The notes beneath the pieces are model-generated. The model was given only the letters and a program-made list of their open reading frames with translations. It did no database searches and was not told the DNA's origin. This document shows, one piece after another, positions 36,522 to 45,005 of a stretch of DNA of 64,000 nucleotides. Location of the stretch: assembly GCF_009793355.1 (NCBI RefSeq), contig NZ_WTKP01000003.1:62001-126000 (forward strand), read 5' to 3'. Origin of the DNA: Vreelandella zhuhanensis (GTDB lineage Bacteria > Pseudomonadota > Gammaproteobacteria > Pseudomonadales > Halomonadaceae). The position numbers and the translations under genes are program-made. How positions within the stretch are numbered: the stretch's first letter is position 1; the number at the start of each line of letters is the position of its first letter.

Positions 36522-37436
36522 ATGATTGCCACACCAACGTATCCATCACCTTTACACCAACTTAAACGTTTGTCAGGTGTCTGGGGGATTGACCTTTGGG
36601 CGAAGCGTGATGATCTTATTCCGCAGTACATTGGCGGCAATAAAGTCCGCAAAACATTTGCGATTCTTCAGTCATATATTTTAAATTTTGGGCTTCCCAA
36701 GGTAATAATCACCAATGGCGGTGCCGAATCCAACCATGCACGAGTTGTTGCATTAATGGGCGCACAGCTCGGTTGTCAGGTGCATCTTGTGCTGCATGGT
36801 CAGGAATCAGAAACGAGCACCGTGGGCAATTCGTTTTTCTATCGCAGTGCGGGGGCTATTACCCACTACGTTACTAGTCAGGAGATTGGCCCGACGATCG
36901 AACGCCTGGAACAAGGCTGTGTTGAAAAAGGACAGTCGGTTTGTGTGATTCCCGGCGGCGGGCACGCGGCGGAAGGTGTAGAGGCATACGCTGAAGCTGT
37001 AGCGGAACTACCGGTAGCACCGGATTACATCGTCCATGCATCTGGCACAGGTGGAACTCAGGCAGGCTTACTCGCAGGTGTGGAACAGCAAGGCTGGAAC
37101 ACGGCTGTTGTTGGTATCTCAGTTGCCCGGATGAAGCAGCGTGGCATTGAAGAGGTTGTCAAACTGTTACCCGCAGGGATTTCCGAAGAGCGAGTGGATT
37201 TCCGGGATGAATACCGGTTTGGGGGGTATGAGCAGTATGGCCCGGAGTTAATGGCGTTTGTGCAGTCTGTGATCCGGGCTGAGGGAATTCCGTTAGATCT
37301 GACATACACGGGCAAGGCAATGTTTGGTCTGGCTCAGCTTGTGGAGGCTGGGGAGATTGCGCCTGGTAGTCATGTTGTTTTTTGGCATACGGGTGGTCTT
37401 TTGAATCTTCAGTCATCCGTTTATAAGGAGATATAA
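36522..37436 (+). CDS. PLP enzyme of the ACC deaminase/D-cysteine desulfhydrase family
   Basis: This 304-residue fold-type II PLP enzyme has the Lys of the internal aldimine in GGNKVRKTF (about Lys41), the ITNGGAESNHARVVALMGAQLG substrate loop, and the phosphate-binding ASGTGGTQAG. Close family members are 1-aminocyclopropane-1-carboxylate deaminase and D-cysteine desulfhydrase; these act on small D- or cyclic amino acids by beta-elimination or ring opening. In this polysaccharide locus it may instead convert or supply a D-amino acid. The ATG at 36522 is preferred to TTG 36516. Its stop lies three bases before the GNAT-ATP-grasp gene, so the two are likely co-translated. Confidence 0.8.
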   Translation: MIATPTYPSPLHQLKRLSGVWGIDLWAKRDDLIPQYIGGNKVRKTFAILQSYILNFGLPKVIITNGGAESNHARVVALMGAQLGCQVHLVLHGQESETSTVGNSFFYRSAGAITHYVTSQEIGPTIERLEQGCVEKGQSVCVIPGGGHAAEGVEAYAEAVAELPVAPDYIVHASGTGGTQAGLLAGVEQQGWNTAVVGISVARMKQRGIEEVVKLLPAGISEERVDFRDEYRFGGYEQYGPELMAFVQSVIRAEGIPLDLTYTGKAMFGLAQLVEAGEIAPGSHVVFWHTGGLLNLQSSVYKEI

Positions 37437-37438
37437 GT

Positions 37439-39025
37439 ATGAGTGCAACTCAAAGAACTACTCTTGAGGGTTCTCGTCTTGTTTTGGTACCTTTAGAAAA
37501 AAGACATTTGTCTAAAAGGGTCGAGTACATAAACGATCCAGCCGTTCAAGCGACACTGAACTTTGATTATCCGACCTCCTTAGCTAAAACAGAAGCTTGG
37601 TTTTCAAAGAATGTTCTAGCCGCTAATCGAGTTGACTTTGCGCTTGAAAGCAAGTCGGGTGATGTGATTGGCTTCGGTGGTTATGTCAATGTGGATAGGG
37701 TAGTCAAAAAAGCGGAACTCTATATTTTTATTGGAAAAGATTATTGGTCTGGTGGATACGGGCGAGAGGCCTATAAGATCATTACAAATTACGGTTTTAT
37801 TGAACTTGGATTGAATCGGGTTTATGGATATCAGCTGGGAAATAATCACAAAGCCAACAATTCTGTAAAGAAAATTGGCTGGTCTGTTGAAGGTTTCCTA
37901 AAAGACGATATTTACTCTCACGGCGAACTGAAGGGGCGTTCGGTTGTAGCCATACTTCGCGATGAATGGGCCGCTAATGGAGTTTATGATGAAGTTTTAA
38001 GCAAGCAGGCCTGTAATCGCATGGTAAATGTACTTCTCGCATGCGCCGGCCGGCGCCACTACCTCGCCTCCTACTTTAATCAGGCTCTTGGCCAGACTGG
38101 ACGTGTAGTGGGTACGGATATGGATTTGTCTTCCCCGGCATTGCAAGCATGCGATGCCGCCCATAAGCTCCCTGGAGTGTTTTCGGAAAATTATCTTGAC
38201 GCCTTGAAAGAAGTAGTTATTAAAGAAAAAGTTGATATGGTTTTTTCTCTCAATGATCTTGAGATCGGGTTGCTGGCTGAAAATCGAGATCAGTTTGAAC
38301 GGGAAACGGGGGCTACGGTTTATGTTCCACCGGTTGAGACCTATCAGATCTGTTCTGATAAGTGGCATACCTATCAGTTTGCGAGAGAACTCGGTATTGA
38401 TACGCCTGAAACTTTTATTTCAATTGACAAAGCTCTGAGAGCCCTCAAGTTAGGTGAGGTAAGGTTTCCATTGATTGTAAAACCCCGGTGGGGAAGCGCC
38501 TCTATTGGCTTGTTTGTTGTGGAATCAGAAGATGATTTGGAAGCAACTTTTCAGGCATGCAAAAATGCGGTTGCCAAAAGTGCCTTGGCCTCACTGGGTA
38601 CTGAGAATGCAGTAATCATTCAGGAAGTCATAGTAGGATCTGAGTTCGGCGTGGATGTTCTCTATGGAAAAAATGAGAAATTTATTGGATTTTCAGTAAA
38701 AAGAAAAACTTGCATGCGTGCCGGTGAAACGGATAAATCCGTGACTGTTTCTCCTGATCCTTTTTCGGCTATTGTCGAGAAACTTGTTTCTGTATTGCCT
38801 CATCGAGGAAATATGGATTGTGATTTCTTTGAGAGAGATGGAAGGTTTTATCTTCTTGAACTTAATCCAAGGTTCGGTGGTGGCTATCCATTTACTCACA
38901 TGGCAGGCGCGAATCATGTCCAGATGTTGATTGATGATTATCAAGGTCGGGAGCTAATTCCATACAGTTACCAGCTGGGCAAGGCGTTTGCCAAGTTTGA
39001 TACCTTGGTTGAGGTTTCTGTGTAG
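37439..39025 (+). CDS. GNAT acetyltransferase fused to an ATP-grasp ligase
   Basis: This 528-residue fusion has an N-terminal GNAT/RimJ-type N-acetyltransferase (residues about 8-175; FIGKDYWSGGYGREAYKIITNYGFIELGLNRVYG is the acetyl-CoA-binding part). A C-terminal carbamoyl-phosphate-synthase-like ATP-grasp domain starts at MVNVLLACAGRR (about Met195). ATP-grasp features are LIVKPRWGSASIGL, VIIQEVIVGSEFGVDVL and FYLLELNPRFGGGYPF with metal-binding Glu and Asn. A predicted role is acetylation and ATP-dependent coupling of an amino acid to a sugar amine or carboxylate. Met195 at the junction suggests fusion of two once-separate genes. The first third is more AT-rich than the rest. Confidence 0.78.
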   Translation: MSATQRTTLEGSRLVLVPLEKRHLSKRVEYINDPAVQATLNFDYPTSLAKTEAWFSKNVLAANRVDFALESKSGDVIGFGGYVNVDRVVKKAELYIFIGKDYWSGGYGREAYKIITNYGFIELGLNRVYGYQLGNNHKANNSVKKIGWSVEGFLKDDIYSHGELKGRSVVAILRDEWAANGVYDEVLSKQACNRMVNVLLACAGRRHYLASYFNQALGQTGRVVGTDMDLSSPALQACDAAHKLPGVFSENYLDALKEVVIKEKVDMVFSLNDLEIGLLAENRDQFERETGATVYVPPVETYQICSDKWHTYQFARELGIDTPETFISIDKALRALKLGEVRFPLIVKPRWGSASIGLFVVESEDDLEATFQACKNAVAKSALASLGTENAVIIQEVIVGSEFGVDVLYGKNEKFIGFSVKRKTCMRAGETDKSVTVSPDPFSAIVEKLVSVLPHRGNMDCDFFERDGRFYLLELNPRFGGGYPFTHMAGANHVQMLIDDYQGRELIPYSYQLGKAFAKFDTLVEVSV

Positions 39026-39033
39026 CAAAGCCG

Positions 39034-39082
39034 TTATTACATGTAAATTTCTATCAGCTTTATTACATGTAATTTTCTATCA
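39034..39082. repeat. Direct repeat pair, 23 bp with 26-bp period
   Basis: Two 23-base copies beginning TTATTACATGTAA and ending TTTCTATCA differ at one base, with three bases between (39034-39056 and 39060-39082). They sit in the 79-base spacer before the DegT gene. Each contains the palindrome TTACATGTAA, so they could be paired binding sites, or a slippage product. Confidence 0.85.
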
Positions 39083-39104
39083 AATTTATGGCTTGTAATC
39101 TCTG

Positions 39105-40319
39105 ATGCTTAATGGACCTTTTTCCCCCTGGCCTTCCTTTACCGAAGAAGAGGCCCAGGCAGTGCAGCGTGTGCTGCTTTCCAACCAGGTGAACTACTGG
39201 ACCGGCCAGGAGGGCCGCCAGTTCGAGCGCGAATTCGCGCAGTTTTCCGAAAGCGACCATGCGATTGCCGTTTCCAACGGCACCACGGCGCTGGATCTGG
39301 CGCTGAAGGGGCTGGGCATCGGTGAAGGCGAGGGTCGGGGACGCGATGAGGTGATCGTCACCTCGCGAACTTTCCTGGCCTCGGTCTCCAGTATCGTCAC
39401 CGCCGGTGCGGTGCCGGTATTTGCCGATATCGACCGGGGTTCCCAGAACATCACCGCGGCCACGGTCGCCGAAAAGATCACCCCCAAGACCCGCGCGATC
39501 ATTGCGGTGCATCTGGCCGGCTGGCCCTGCGAGATGGATAAGCTGATGGCGCTGGCCGAACAGCACAGTCTTTGCGTGATCGAGGATTGCGCCCAAGCCC
39601 ATGGCGCCCGCTACCGCGGACGCAGCGTGGGCAGCATCGGCCACGTGGGCTGCTGGTCGTTCTGCCAGGACAAGATCATGTCCACCGGCGGTGAAGGCGG
39701 CATGGTCACCACCAATGATGAGACGCTGTGGCGGCGCATGTGGGCCTACAAGGACCACGGCAAGAGCTGGGAAGCGGTCTACGAGCGTGAGCATCCACCG
39801 GGCTTCCGCTGGCTGCACGAAAGCTTCGGCACCAACTGGCGCATGACGGAAATGCAGGCCGCCATCGGGCGCATCCAGCTTGCGCGCATGCCCGAATGGA
39901 GCGCTGTGCGTCAAGCCAATGCGCAAAACATCTGGCGAACGGCGGTCGAGTGTCCTGGCTTACGGGTGCCGGTTTTTTCTTCCGGCGAAGCATCCGGCAG
40001 CCTAAGCGAGGGCTCCGAGCATGCTGCCTATAAATGTTATGTATTCATCGAGCCGCAACGGCTTAAGCCAGGCTGGAATCGCGACCGGATTCTGGATGAG
40101 ATCAACAAGCGCGGTGTGCCCTGTTTCTCGGGAGCCTGTTCCGAGGTGTATCTCGAAAAGGCCTTCGAGGACACCGGCTGGCAACCGGAAATTCGGCTGC
40201 CTGTGGCACGCGAGCTTGGTCAAACCAGCCTGATGTTCTTGTGTCATCCCACGCTTACTCGAGACGAGATCGATAAGACCTGTCAGGTGCTGAAAGACGT
40301 CATGAAGGAAAGTGCCTAG
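39105..40319 (+). CDS. DegT/DnrJ/EryC1/StrS-type sugar aminotransferase
   Basis: This 404-residue PLP aminotransferase is of the sugar (PglE/WbpE/PseC-like) class. Key segments are SNGTTALDLALKGLGIG, the VAVHLAGWPCEMD-like region (IAVHLAGWPCEMD), VIEDCAQAHGARYRGRSVG and the PLP-lysine segment SFCQDKIMSTGGEGG (Lys190). Such enzymes aminate a 4-keto or 3-keto UDP sugar using glutamate. Here it could act on the product of the WbpM-like dehydratase, and the neighbouring GNAT domain could then acylate the new amine. GC content returns to the genome-like level in this gene. Confidence 0.88.
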   Translation: MLNGPFSPWPSFTEEEAQAVQRVLLSNQVNYWTGQEGRQFEREFAQFSESDHAIAVSNGTTALDLALKGLGIGEGEGRGRDEVIVTSRTFLASVSSIVTAGAVPVFADIDRGSQNITAATVAEKITPKTRAIIAVHLAGWPCEMDKLMALAEQHSLCVIEDCAQAHGARYRGRSVGSIGHVGCWSFCQDKIMSTGGEGGMVTTNDETLWRRMWAYKDHGKSWEAVYEREHPPGFRWLHESFGTNWRMTEMQAAIGRIQLARMPEWSAVRQANAQNIWRTAVECPGLRVPVFSSGEASGSLSEGSEHAAYKCYVFIEPQRLKPGWNRDRILDEINKRGVPCFSGACSEVYLEKAFEDTGWQPEIRLPVARELGQTSLMFLCHPTLTRDEIDKTCQVLKDVMKESA

Positions 40320-40469
40320 CAGCTCTCTTTTCCGTAGCGACACTTTTCCGGCCGACTGAACGCTCAAGACCATTCATATCCGGTGCATCCCCTTAGACAC
40401 ACACCTATTCAACGCCAGGTAAAAAGCGCAAGGCTCAGGTGCTGCCTGGTGTTCCGTCGAGGAGTTCTT

Positions 40470-41696
40470 ATGAATCCTAAGGTTGCCACATCGAATCGCC
40501 GCTTTCTGCTGGTTTCCGGTTCAAGTAATTCCCTGGTCAATTTTCGGGGGCCGCTGGTGCAGGCACTGATCAAGGCAGGACTGGAAGTGCATGCGGCGGC
40601 TCCCGGGCTCGGTGATGCCCCAACGACTCGCCGGAAACTCGAGGCCTGGGGGGTAGTGACTCACGATATCCCCATGCAACGCACGGGCCTGAACCCCTGG
40701 CGCGATCTTGTGACGCTGCAAGCACTGTACCGCTTGATGCGCAGCATTCGCCCGGAAGCCGTTCTAGGGTACACCATCAAGCCGGTCGTCTATGGGCTAT
40801 TGGCGGCTTGGCTGGCCAAGGTTCCCAAGCGTTACGCATTGATCACCGGCCTGGGATATGCTTTTGCAGGAGAGGCTCGCGGTAAGCGTGCCCTGGTGTT
40901 TCAGGTGGTGCGCAGGCTGTATGCGGCAGCCCTGAATAGGGCGGACAGGGTATTTTTTCAGAACCCCGATGATGAAGCGTTGTTTCGTGAGCTGGGAATA
41001 CTTTCCAAGCGTGTGCCTTCGCAGGTTCTCAATGGCTCAGGGGTGGACATGACCCATTTCGCGGTGGCTCCCTTGCCGGAAGGCCCACCGCGTTTCTTGC
41101 TGATCGCTCGTTTGCTGGGCGACAAGGGTGTGCGTCAGTACGCAAGCGCTGCACGACGCATCAAGCAGCAGCACCCTGAAATGGTGTTTCAGCTGGCCGG
41201 TGGCGTCGACAGCAATCCTGACAGCATTACCCAGGATGAGCTGGATACCTGGGTGGAGGAAGGCACCATCGCACAGTTGGGTTGGCTGAGCGACGTGCGC
41301 CCAGCAATTGCCGACTGCAGTGTCTATGTGCTGCCCAGCTATTACCGGGAAGGCACACCACGCTCGGTATTGGAAGCTATGGCCATGGGACGTGCGGTGA
41401 TCACCACCGATGCCCCCGGCTGCCGTGAAACCGTTATTGAAGGCGATAACGGCTACTTGATACCGGTAAAAGACGTCGATGCACTTGTCGAGGCCATGCA
41501 GCATTTCATCGATCATCCCGCTCTGGTGCAAACCATGGGGCGGCGCTCCCACGAGATTGCTCAAGACAGGTACGACGTCCATAAGGTCAATGCAGTGATG
41601 CTGGAAGCGATGGGAATAGAGAGCCCGGCCTTTAACGACACCCTGCAAGACCCACTCAAACAGCCCACTCTCAGTGCGGCCTCGCGTGCTTCATGA
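40470..41696 (+). CDS. Glycosyltransferase family 4 (PglA/GT1-like fold)
   Basis: This 408-residue retaining GT-B enzyme opens with VSGSSNSLVNFRGPLVQALIKAG, has the donor-side motif RPAIADCSVYVLPSYYREGTPRSVLEAMAMGRAVITTDAPGCRET with the conserved EGTPRSVLEAMA (EX7E), and a middle linker LLIARLLGDKGVRQY. The overall sequence is close to enzymes such as PglA that add GalNAc to lipid-linked diNAcBac. The ATG at 40470 follows TCGAGGAG. It is placed after the DegT gene and is GC-rich. The acceptor may be the lipid-linked sugar made by the PglC-like enzyme; this is inference from order. Confidence 0.85.
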   Translation: MNPKVATSNRRFLLVSGSSNSLVNFRGPLVQALIKAGLEVHAAAPGLGDAPTTRRKLEAWGVVTHDIPMQRTGLNPWRDLVTLQALYRLMRSIRPEAVLGYTIKPVVYGLLAAWLAKVPKRYALITGLGYAFAGEARGKRALVFQVVRRLYAAALNRADRVFFQNPDDEALFRELGILSKRVPSQVLNGSGVDMTHFAVAPLPEGPPRFLLIARLLGDKGVRQYASAARRIKQQHPEMVFQLAGGVDSNPDSITQDELDTWVEEGTIAQLGWLSDVRPAIADCSVYVLPSYYREGTPRSVLEAMAMGRAVITTDAPGCRETVIEGDNGYLIPVKDVDALVEAMQHFIDHPALVQTMGRRSHEIAQDRYDVHKVNAVMLEAMGIESPAFNDTLQDPLKQPTLSAASRAS

Positions 41697-41766
41697 AACT
41701 GCTCTGTGCCATTTAGCGTGCTTGCCAAGCTGATGTAGCAAACCATGCATTACGCCCCTCGACATT

Positions 41767-41794
41767 ATTGTCCTTATAACATTGTCCTTATAAC
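41767..41794. repeat. Perfect 14-bp tandem duplication before a glycosyltransferase gene
   Basis: ATTGTCCTTATAAC occurs twice head to tail, ending 20 bases before the start of the family 2 glycosyltransferase, right next to its ribosome-binding site AAAGGAAAC. Change in copy number would shift any upstream element by 14 bases. Confidence 0.85.
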
Positions 41795-41814
41795 AATAAA
41801 GGAAACCTACTGAT

Positions 41815-42735
41815 ATGGCTTTTTTTTCGGTGGTCATGCCGGTCTATAACAAGGTGACGACCTTATCTGATTCTTTGGAATGTGTGTATCGCCAGACATT
41901 CCGGGACTTTGAAGTGATCGCCGTGGACGACGGTTCCACCGATGGTTCCCTTGACGTATTGCGTGAGCACGAACAGGCCGGCTTATTGAAGCTTTTTCAG
42001 CGTAGTCCGCCGACACCGGGAGGCTACGCCGCGCGCAATTTCGGTGCCGGTAAATCCTCCGCAGAGTGGCTGGTGTTCTTCGATGCCGATGGCATTCTGC
42101 TATTCGATCACTTGTCGTGCTTCGCCGATGCCATCGCTCATTACCCGGATATCGAACTATTCATCAACGCCTATCAGAAGATGGAAGGTCAGCGACGCTT
42201 GCCGCGTATCGAAGGGGTCCCCGTTAACCGGCTGAATCGCCTGGAAGCCCTGACCGCCTTTGCGCGTTTTGACTTCATTCATATGAACGGTGCCTGTATC
42301 CGACGCGAGCGGTTTTTGGCGTTGGATGGCTTTCCAGCCGGTCGTTACCGCCGCGGAGGCGATGTGTATTTCTGGTTAAAGGCGCTGTGCGAGCTGGAGG
42401 CGATTCACTACAACGCCACTATTACCAGCTTGTGCCTGCTTGAACACAGTGATGTCACTCGCGACAAGCGCAATCTTATCGATTTACATCCCGGGATTGA
42501 TCTTTTGAAAGACTACGATTCGCAATTACCGCGCGATGAACGCCGACAGTTGCGCCTGGCGATCAATCGTAAGGTGCTTTCCTGGGCGGTGGAGAAAAAA
42601 CAGCTCGGCCAGTCAGTGCGCCTGGACCTGGAGGCATTAAAGCTTGGAGAGATGAATATGCGGCTATGGTTGCACGCCATTTCATTGTTGGTGCCCCAAC
42701 CTTATTACAATCGGCTGCGTAGCCGCATCAAATGA
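41815..42735 (+). CDS. Family 2 glycosyltransferase (GT2), paralog A
   Basis: This 306-residue GT-A enzyme has the nucleotide-binding VVMPVYNKVTTLSDSLE, the VDDGSTDGSLDVL segment and the metal-binding FFDADG (DxD). A conserved FDFIHMNGACIRRERF block follows, and a basic C-terminus. It is clearly paralogous to the GT2 at 48360: both share SDFIHMNGACIRR-type and VEKK...PQPYY segments. The gene's second codon opens a run of eight T (41820-41827) encoding Phe-Phe. Donor and acceptor sugars cannot be told by sequence. Confidence 0.87.
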   Translation: MAFFSVVMPVYNKVTTLSDSLECVYRQTFRDFEVIAVDDGSTDGSLDVLREHEQAGLLKLFQRSPPTPGGYAARNFGAGKSSAEWLVFFDADGILLFDHLSCFADAIAHYPDIELFINAYQKMEGQRRLPRIEGVPVNRLNRLEALTAFARFDFIHMNGACIRRERFLALDGFPAGRYRRGGDVYFWLKALCELEAIHYNATITSLCLLEHSDVTRDKRNLIDLHPGIDLLKDYDSQLPRDERRQLRLAINRKVLSWAVEKKQLGQSVRLDLEALKLGEMNMRLWLHAISLLVPQPYYNRLRSRIK

Positions 42736-42800
42736 ACCTGAGCGGGGTTCGGGATAACTATTGCTAAATACATTTGGTGTGAGATCACGGAGAAATTTCG

Positions 42801-43700
42801 ATGCATATCTGGTTCAAATCATACGGCGATCTCGGCAGGGACATTACAAAGAATTTCGGGAAATTTTCCGGTGACTGGGACTTGGTCGTCGGTATCCCCA
42901 GAAGTGGAATGGTGCCCGCTTACATGATTGCACTTGCACTGAATGTGAATTGCACGGATATCTCATCCTGGGTGAACAACTATCCATTGAAAAGAGGGAT
43001 TACCCGAGGACTGAGGAAAGAATTGAGCTTTCCTTGGGAGGCGAAAAAAGTCCTTATTGTGGATGATAGTATAATGACTGGTAAATCGATGAAAAGTGAA
43101 ATCGATGCACTTCCCGGCTGGTTAGCGTCTCGTGCATCGACCCTAGCTGTCTACTCAAGCAAACCGATCAGGAATGATGTGGACATAATTCTTGATTTTC
43201 TTCCCCATCCAAGAGCTTTCGAATGGAACATTTTCCATCATAATGTCATAAATAGATCCTGTATTTGCCTCGAGGGAATGATCAACCAAGGTGAGCCTGA
43301 CGGCGATAAAGTTGCCATGCGCTTTCGTTATATCCCCTCGAGAGTCATTGATACAATCGTTACTTGCCAGAAAGAATCAAACCGCCATGAGGTGGAAACC
43401 TGTCTGGCGAGCGACGGAATTTCATATCGAAATCTCGTCATGGTCAATAACGATACCAATGTCATGGCAATGGATTCTCTTGTCAGATTCAAGGTCGAGA
43501 CGTTTATGGCTTCAGCGGCGGAGTTGTTTATCGAGGAGAACTCTGACCAGGCAAGGCTTATTTGTCAGGAAGCAAGGAAGCCTGTTTTCTGCTTGACTGA
43601 TAATTGCATATATAATCCAAACGATGAGCTTGGGACACGTTTAATAAAGAATAAGGTAAAGTTCTTGATGTGGAAAATAGTCAATATCAAGATGCGATAG
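42801..43700 (+). CDS. Phosphoribosyltransferase fused to a HAD-like domain with degraded active site
   Basis: This 299-residue protein has a type I phosphoribosyltransferase-like first half: VVGIPRSGMVPAYMIA and the PRPP loop VLIVDDSIMTGKSM (about residues 85-98). The second half aligns by layout with the HAD domain found after such PRTases in polysaccharide loci, ending AAELFIEENSDQARLICQEARKPVFC. The normally catalytic DxDG is replaced: Cys156-Leu157-Glu158-Gly159. The nucleophile Asp is a Cys and the second Asp a Glu, so HAD phosphatase activity is doubtful. Function is unknown; a role in sugar-nucleotide or ribose handling is possible. A broken copy of this gene lies at 44753. Confidence 0.65.
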   Translation: MHIWFKSYGDLGRDITKNFGKFSGDWDLVVGIPRSGMVPAYMIALALNVNCTDISSWVNNYPLKRGITRGLRKELSFPWEAKKVLIVDDSIMTGKSMKSEIDALPGWLASRASTLAVYSSKPIRNDVDIILDFLPHPRAFEWNIFHHNVINRSCICLEGMINQGEPDGDKVAMRFRYIPSRVIDTIVTCQKESNRHEVETCLASDGISYRNLVMVNNDTNVMAMDSLVRFKVETFMASAAELFIEENSDQARLICQEARKPVFCLTDNCIYNPNDELGTRLIKNKVKFLMWKIVNIKMR

Positions 43701-43867
43701 CAGAGAATATTCCCATATTGTGGTCTGGACAGGGAGGCGCCCAAGCATGGTGCCAAGAACCTAATGGATTACGATAGAACCTTCCTGTTCATGGCTGCTA
43801 TTTTGTTTGATTTAGTCACCATGGGACTTTTCATCGGTAAGCTTGTTTGACGCCATGGAGGTGGCTG

Positions 43868-44668
43868 ATGGATCAGATTAAAATCTCTGCCATAATGACT
43901 GTCAAGAATGGCTCCAGATACTTGGAGTCCAGCCTTTCTTCAGTTTTCTCTCAGACCTATCCCCCACAAGAAGTCGTTGTGGTCAACGATGGGTCCGATG
44001 ATGATACTTGGGAAGTGCTCAAGAAGTTACGTCGTACGGCTCCAATTCCGGTTCAACTAGTGAATACGCAAGGTATCGGGCGCTCGAGGGCGCTGAACCT
44101 CGCTGTCAGCCATGCTCGACACCGGTGGTTGGCCAATATTGATGCTGACGACAAATGGCTACCCGAGAAATTGGAACAGCAGGCGGTTGCTGCCAGTCTG
44201 TTTCCAGATGCGGAACTGGTCGTCACGGCGACCCAGATTGTTTATGGGGAAGGGGAAGGAGAGTTGGATGCCAAGGGGGCGTTCTCAGTCACACCAATGG
44301 GGCGTGACAGATTTTATGTTCATAATCCGATAAACCACAGCTCTGTCCTGTTTACTCGGCGATTCCTTGATCAGGTTGGGGGCTATGATGAAGCATTGGT
44401 CCGGCAGGTCGATATCGACCTGTGGATTCGTGCCCTCAGGAAAGGTTATATATTCTACCGAGTGGATATGCCGCTAACTATCAAGCGACTTCACGATGGT
44501 CAGAGCTATGAAGTTGGAAATCGTTTGGGATATACATTTAATTCCTTCAAGATCAGTTTGAAAAAGCTATGGCAACTAAAGGCTCCTTTCTATTACTTCC
44601 CTATTCCTTTTGTAAGATTCGTTTATAATAATATTCCAAGGAGCATTCGGCATCGCTTGCTAAGATAG
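43868..44668 (+). CDS. Family 2 glycosyltransferase
   Basis: This 266-residue GT-A enzyme has ISAIMTVKNGSRYLESSLSSVFSQTYPPQEVVVVNDGSDDDTWEVL and the metal-binding NIDADDKW (DxD). A later VRQVDIDLWIRALRKGYIFY segment is the acceptor-region block of GT2 enzymes. The ATG at 43868 is preceded by GGAGGTGG (43857-43864) at good spacing; the upstream TTG in frame is not needed. Family membership is secure, but the sugar donor is not visible. It is separated from the PRTase-HAD gene by a spacer that holds only a possible 28-codon reading frame. Confidence 0.87.
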   Translation: MDQIKISAIMTVKNGSRYLESSLSSVFSQTYPPQEVVVVNDGSDDDTWEVLKKLRRTAPIPVQLVNTQGIGRSRALNLAVSHARHRWLANIDADDKWLPEKLEQQAVAASLFPDAELVVTATQIVYGEGEGELDAKGAFSVTPMGRDRFYVHNPINHSSVLFTRRFLDQVGGYDEALVRQVDIDLWIRALRKGYIFYRVDMPLTIKRLHDGQSYEVGNRLGYTFNSFKISLKKLWQLKAPFYYFPIPFVRFVYNNIPRSIRHRLLR

Positions 44669-44752
44669 CTATGCTTGAAAAATATAACCACTTTTAAACG
44701 GCTAACTTTTTTAATTTATATTAGTATCTCTGGTAAAAGGCGGGGAATAACC

Positions 44753-44912
44753 ATGAATTAAAAATCGCTATAGCGATTTGAGCGAAGACATCGCTGCGTC
44801 CTTGTTTCGTGTTCAGAGGAAAGGTTACGACCTGGTCATTGGTATTCCCCTTAGTGGCATGCAGGGGCTCGTGCCAGGTGAGCGTCATGATTCCTCTTGG
44901 CCGGTCATTTAA
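44753..44912 (+). pseudogene. Decayed copy of the phosphoribosyltransferase gene N-terminus
   Basis: Reading from an ATG at 44753, the text gives M-N-stop-K-S, and after one extra base Y-S-D-L-S-E-D-I, then KGYDLVIGIPLSGM. This parallels the start of the intact gene at 42801 (KSYGDLGRDI and DWDLVVGIPRSGM). There is an early stop and a frameshift, and homology is lost after the GIP-SGM motif; the frame then ends at TAA (44910). The remainder of the gene is missing. The 337-base gap 44669-45005 holds nothing else I can support. Confidence 0.7.
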
Positions 44913-45005
44913 TCTTTATTTTTAAACCAGAAACGGACGTTCCTCCCATGGCTGAATGCATGGTGGATTTCAGATTTTAAAGTGTTCTGATAAAAGGTTC
45001 ATGTA

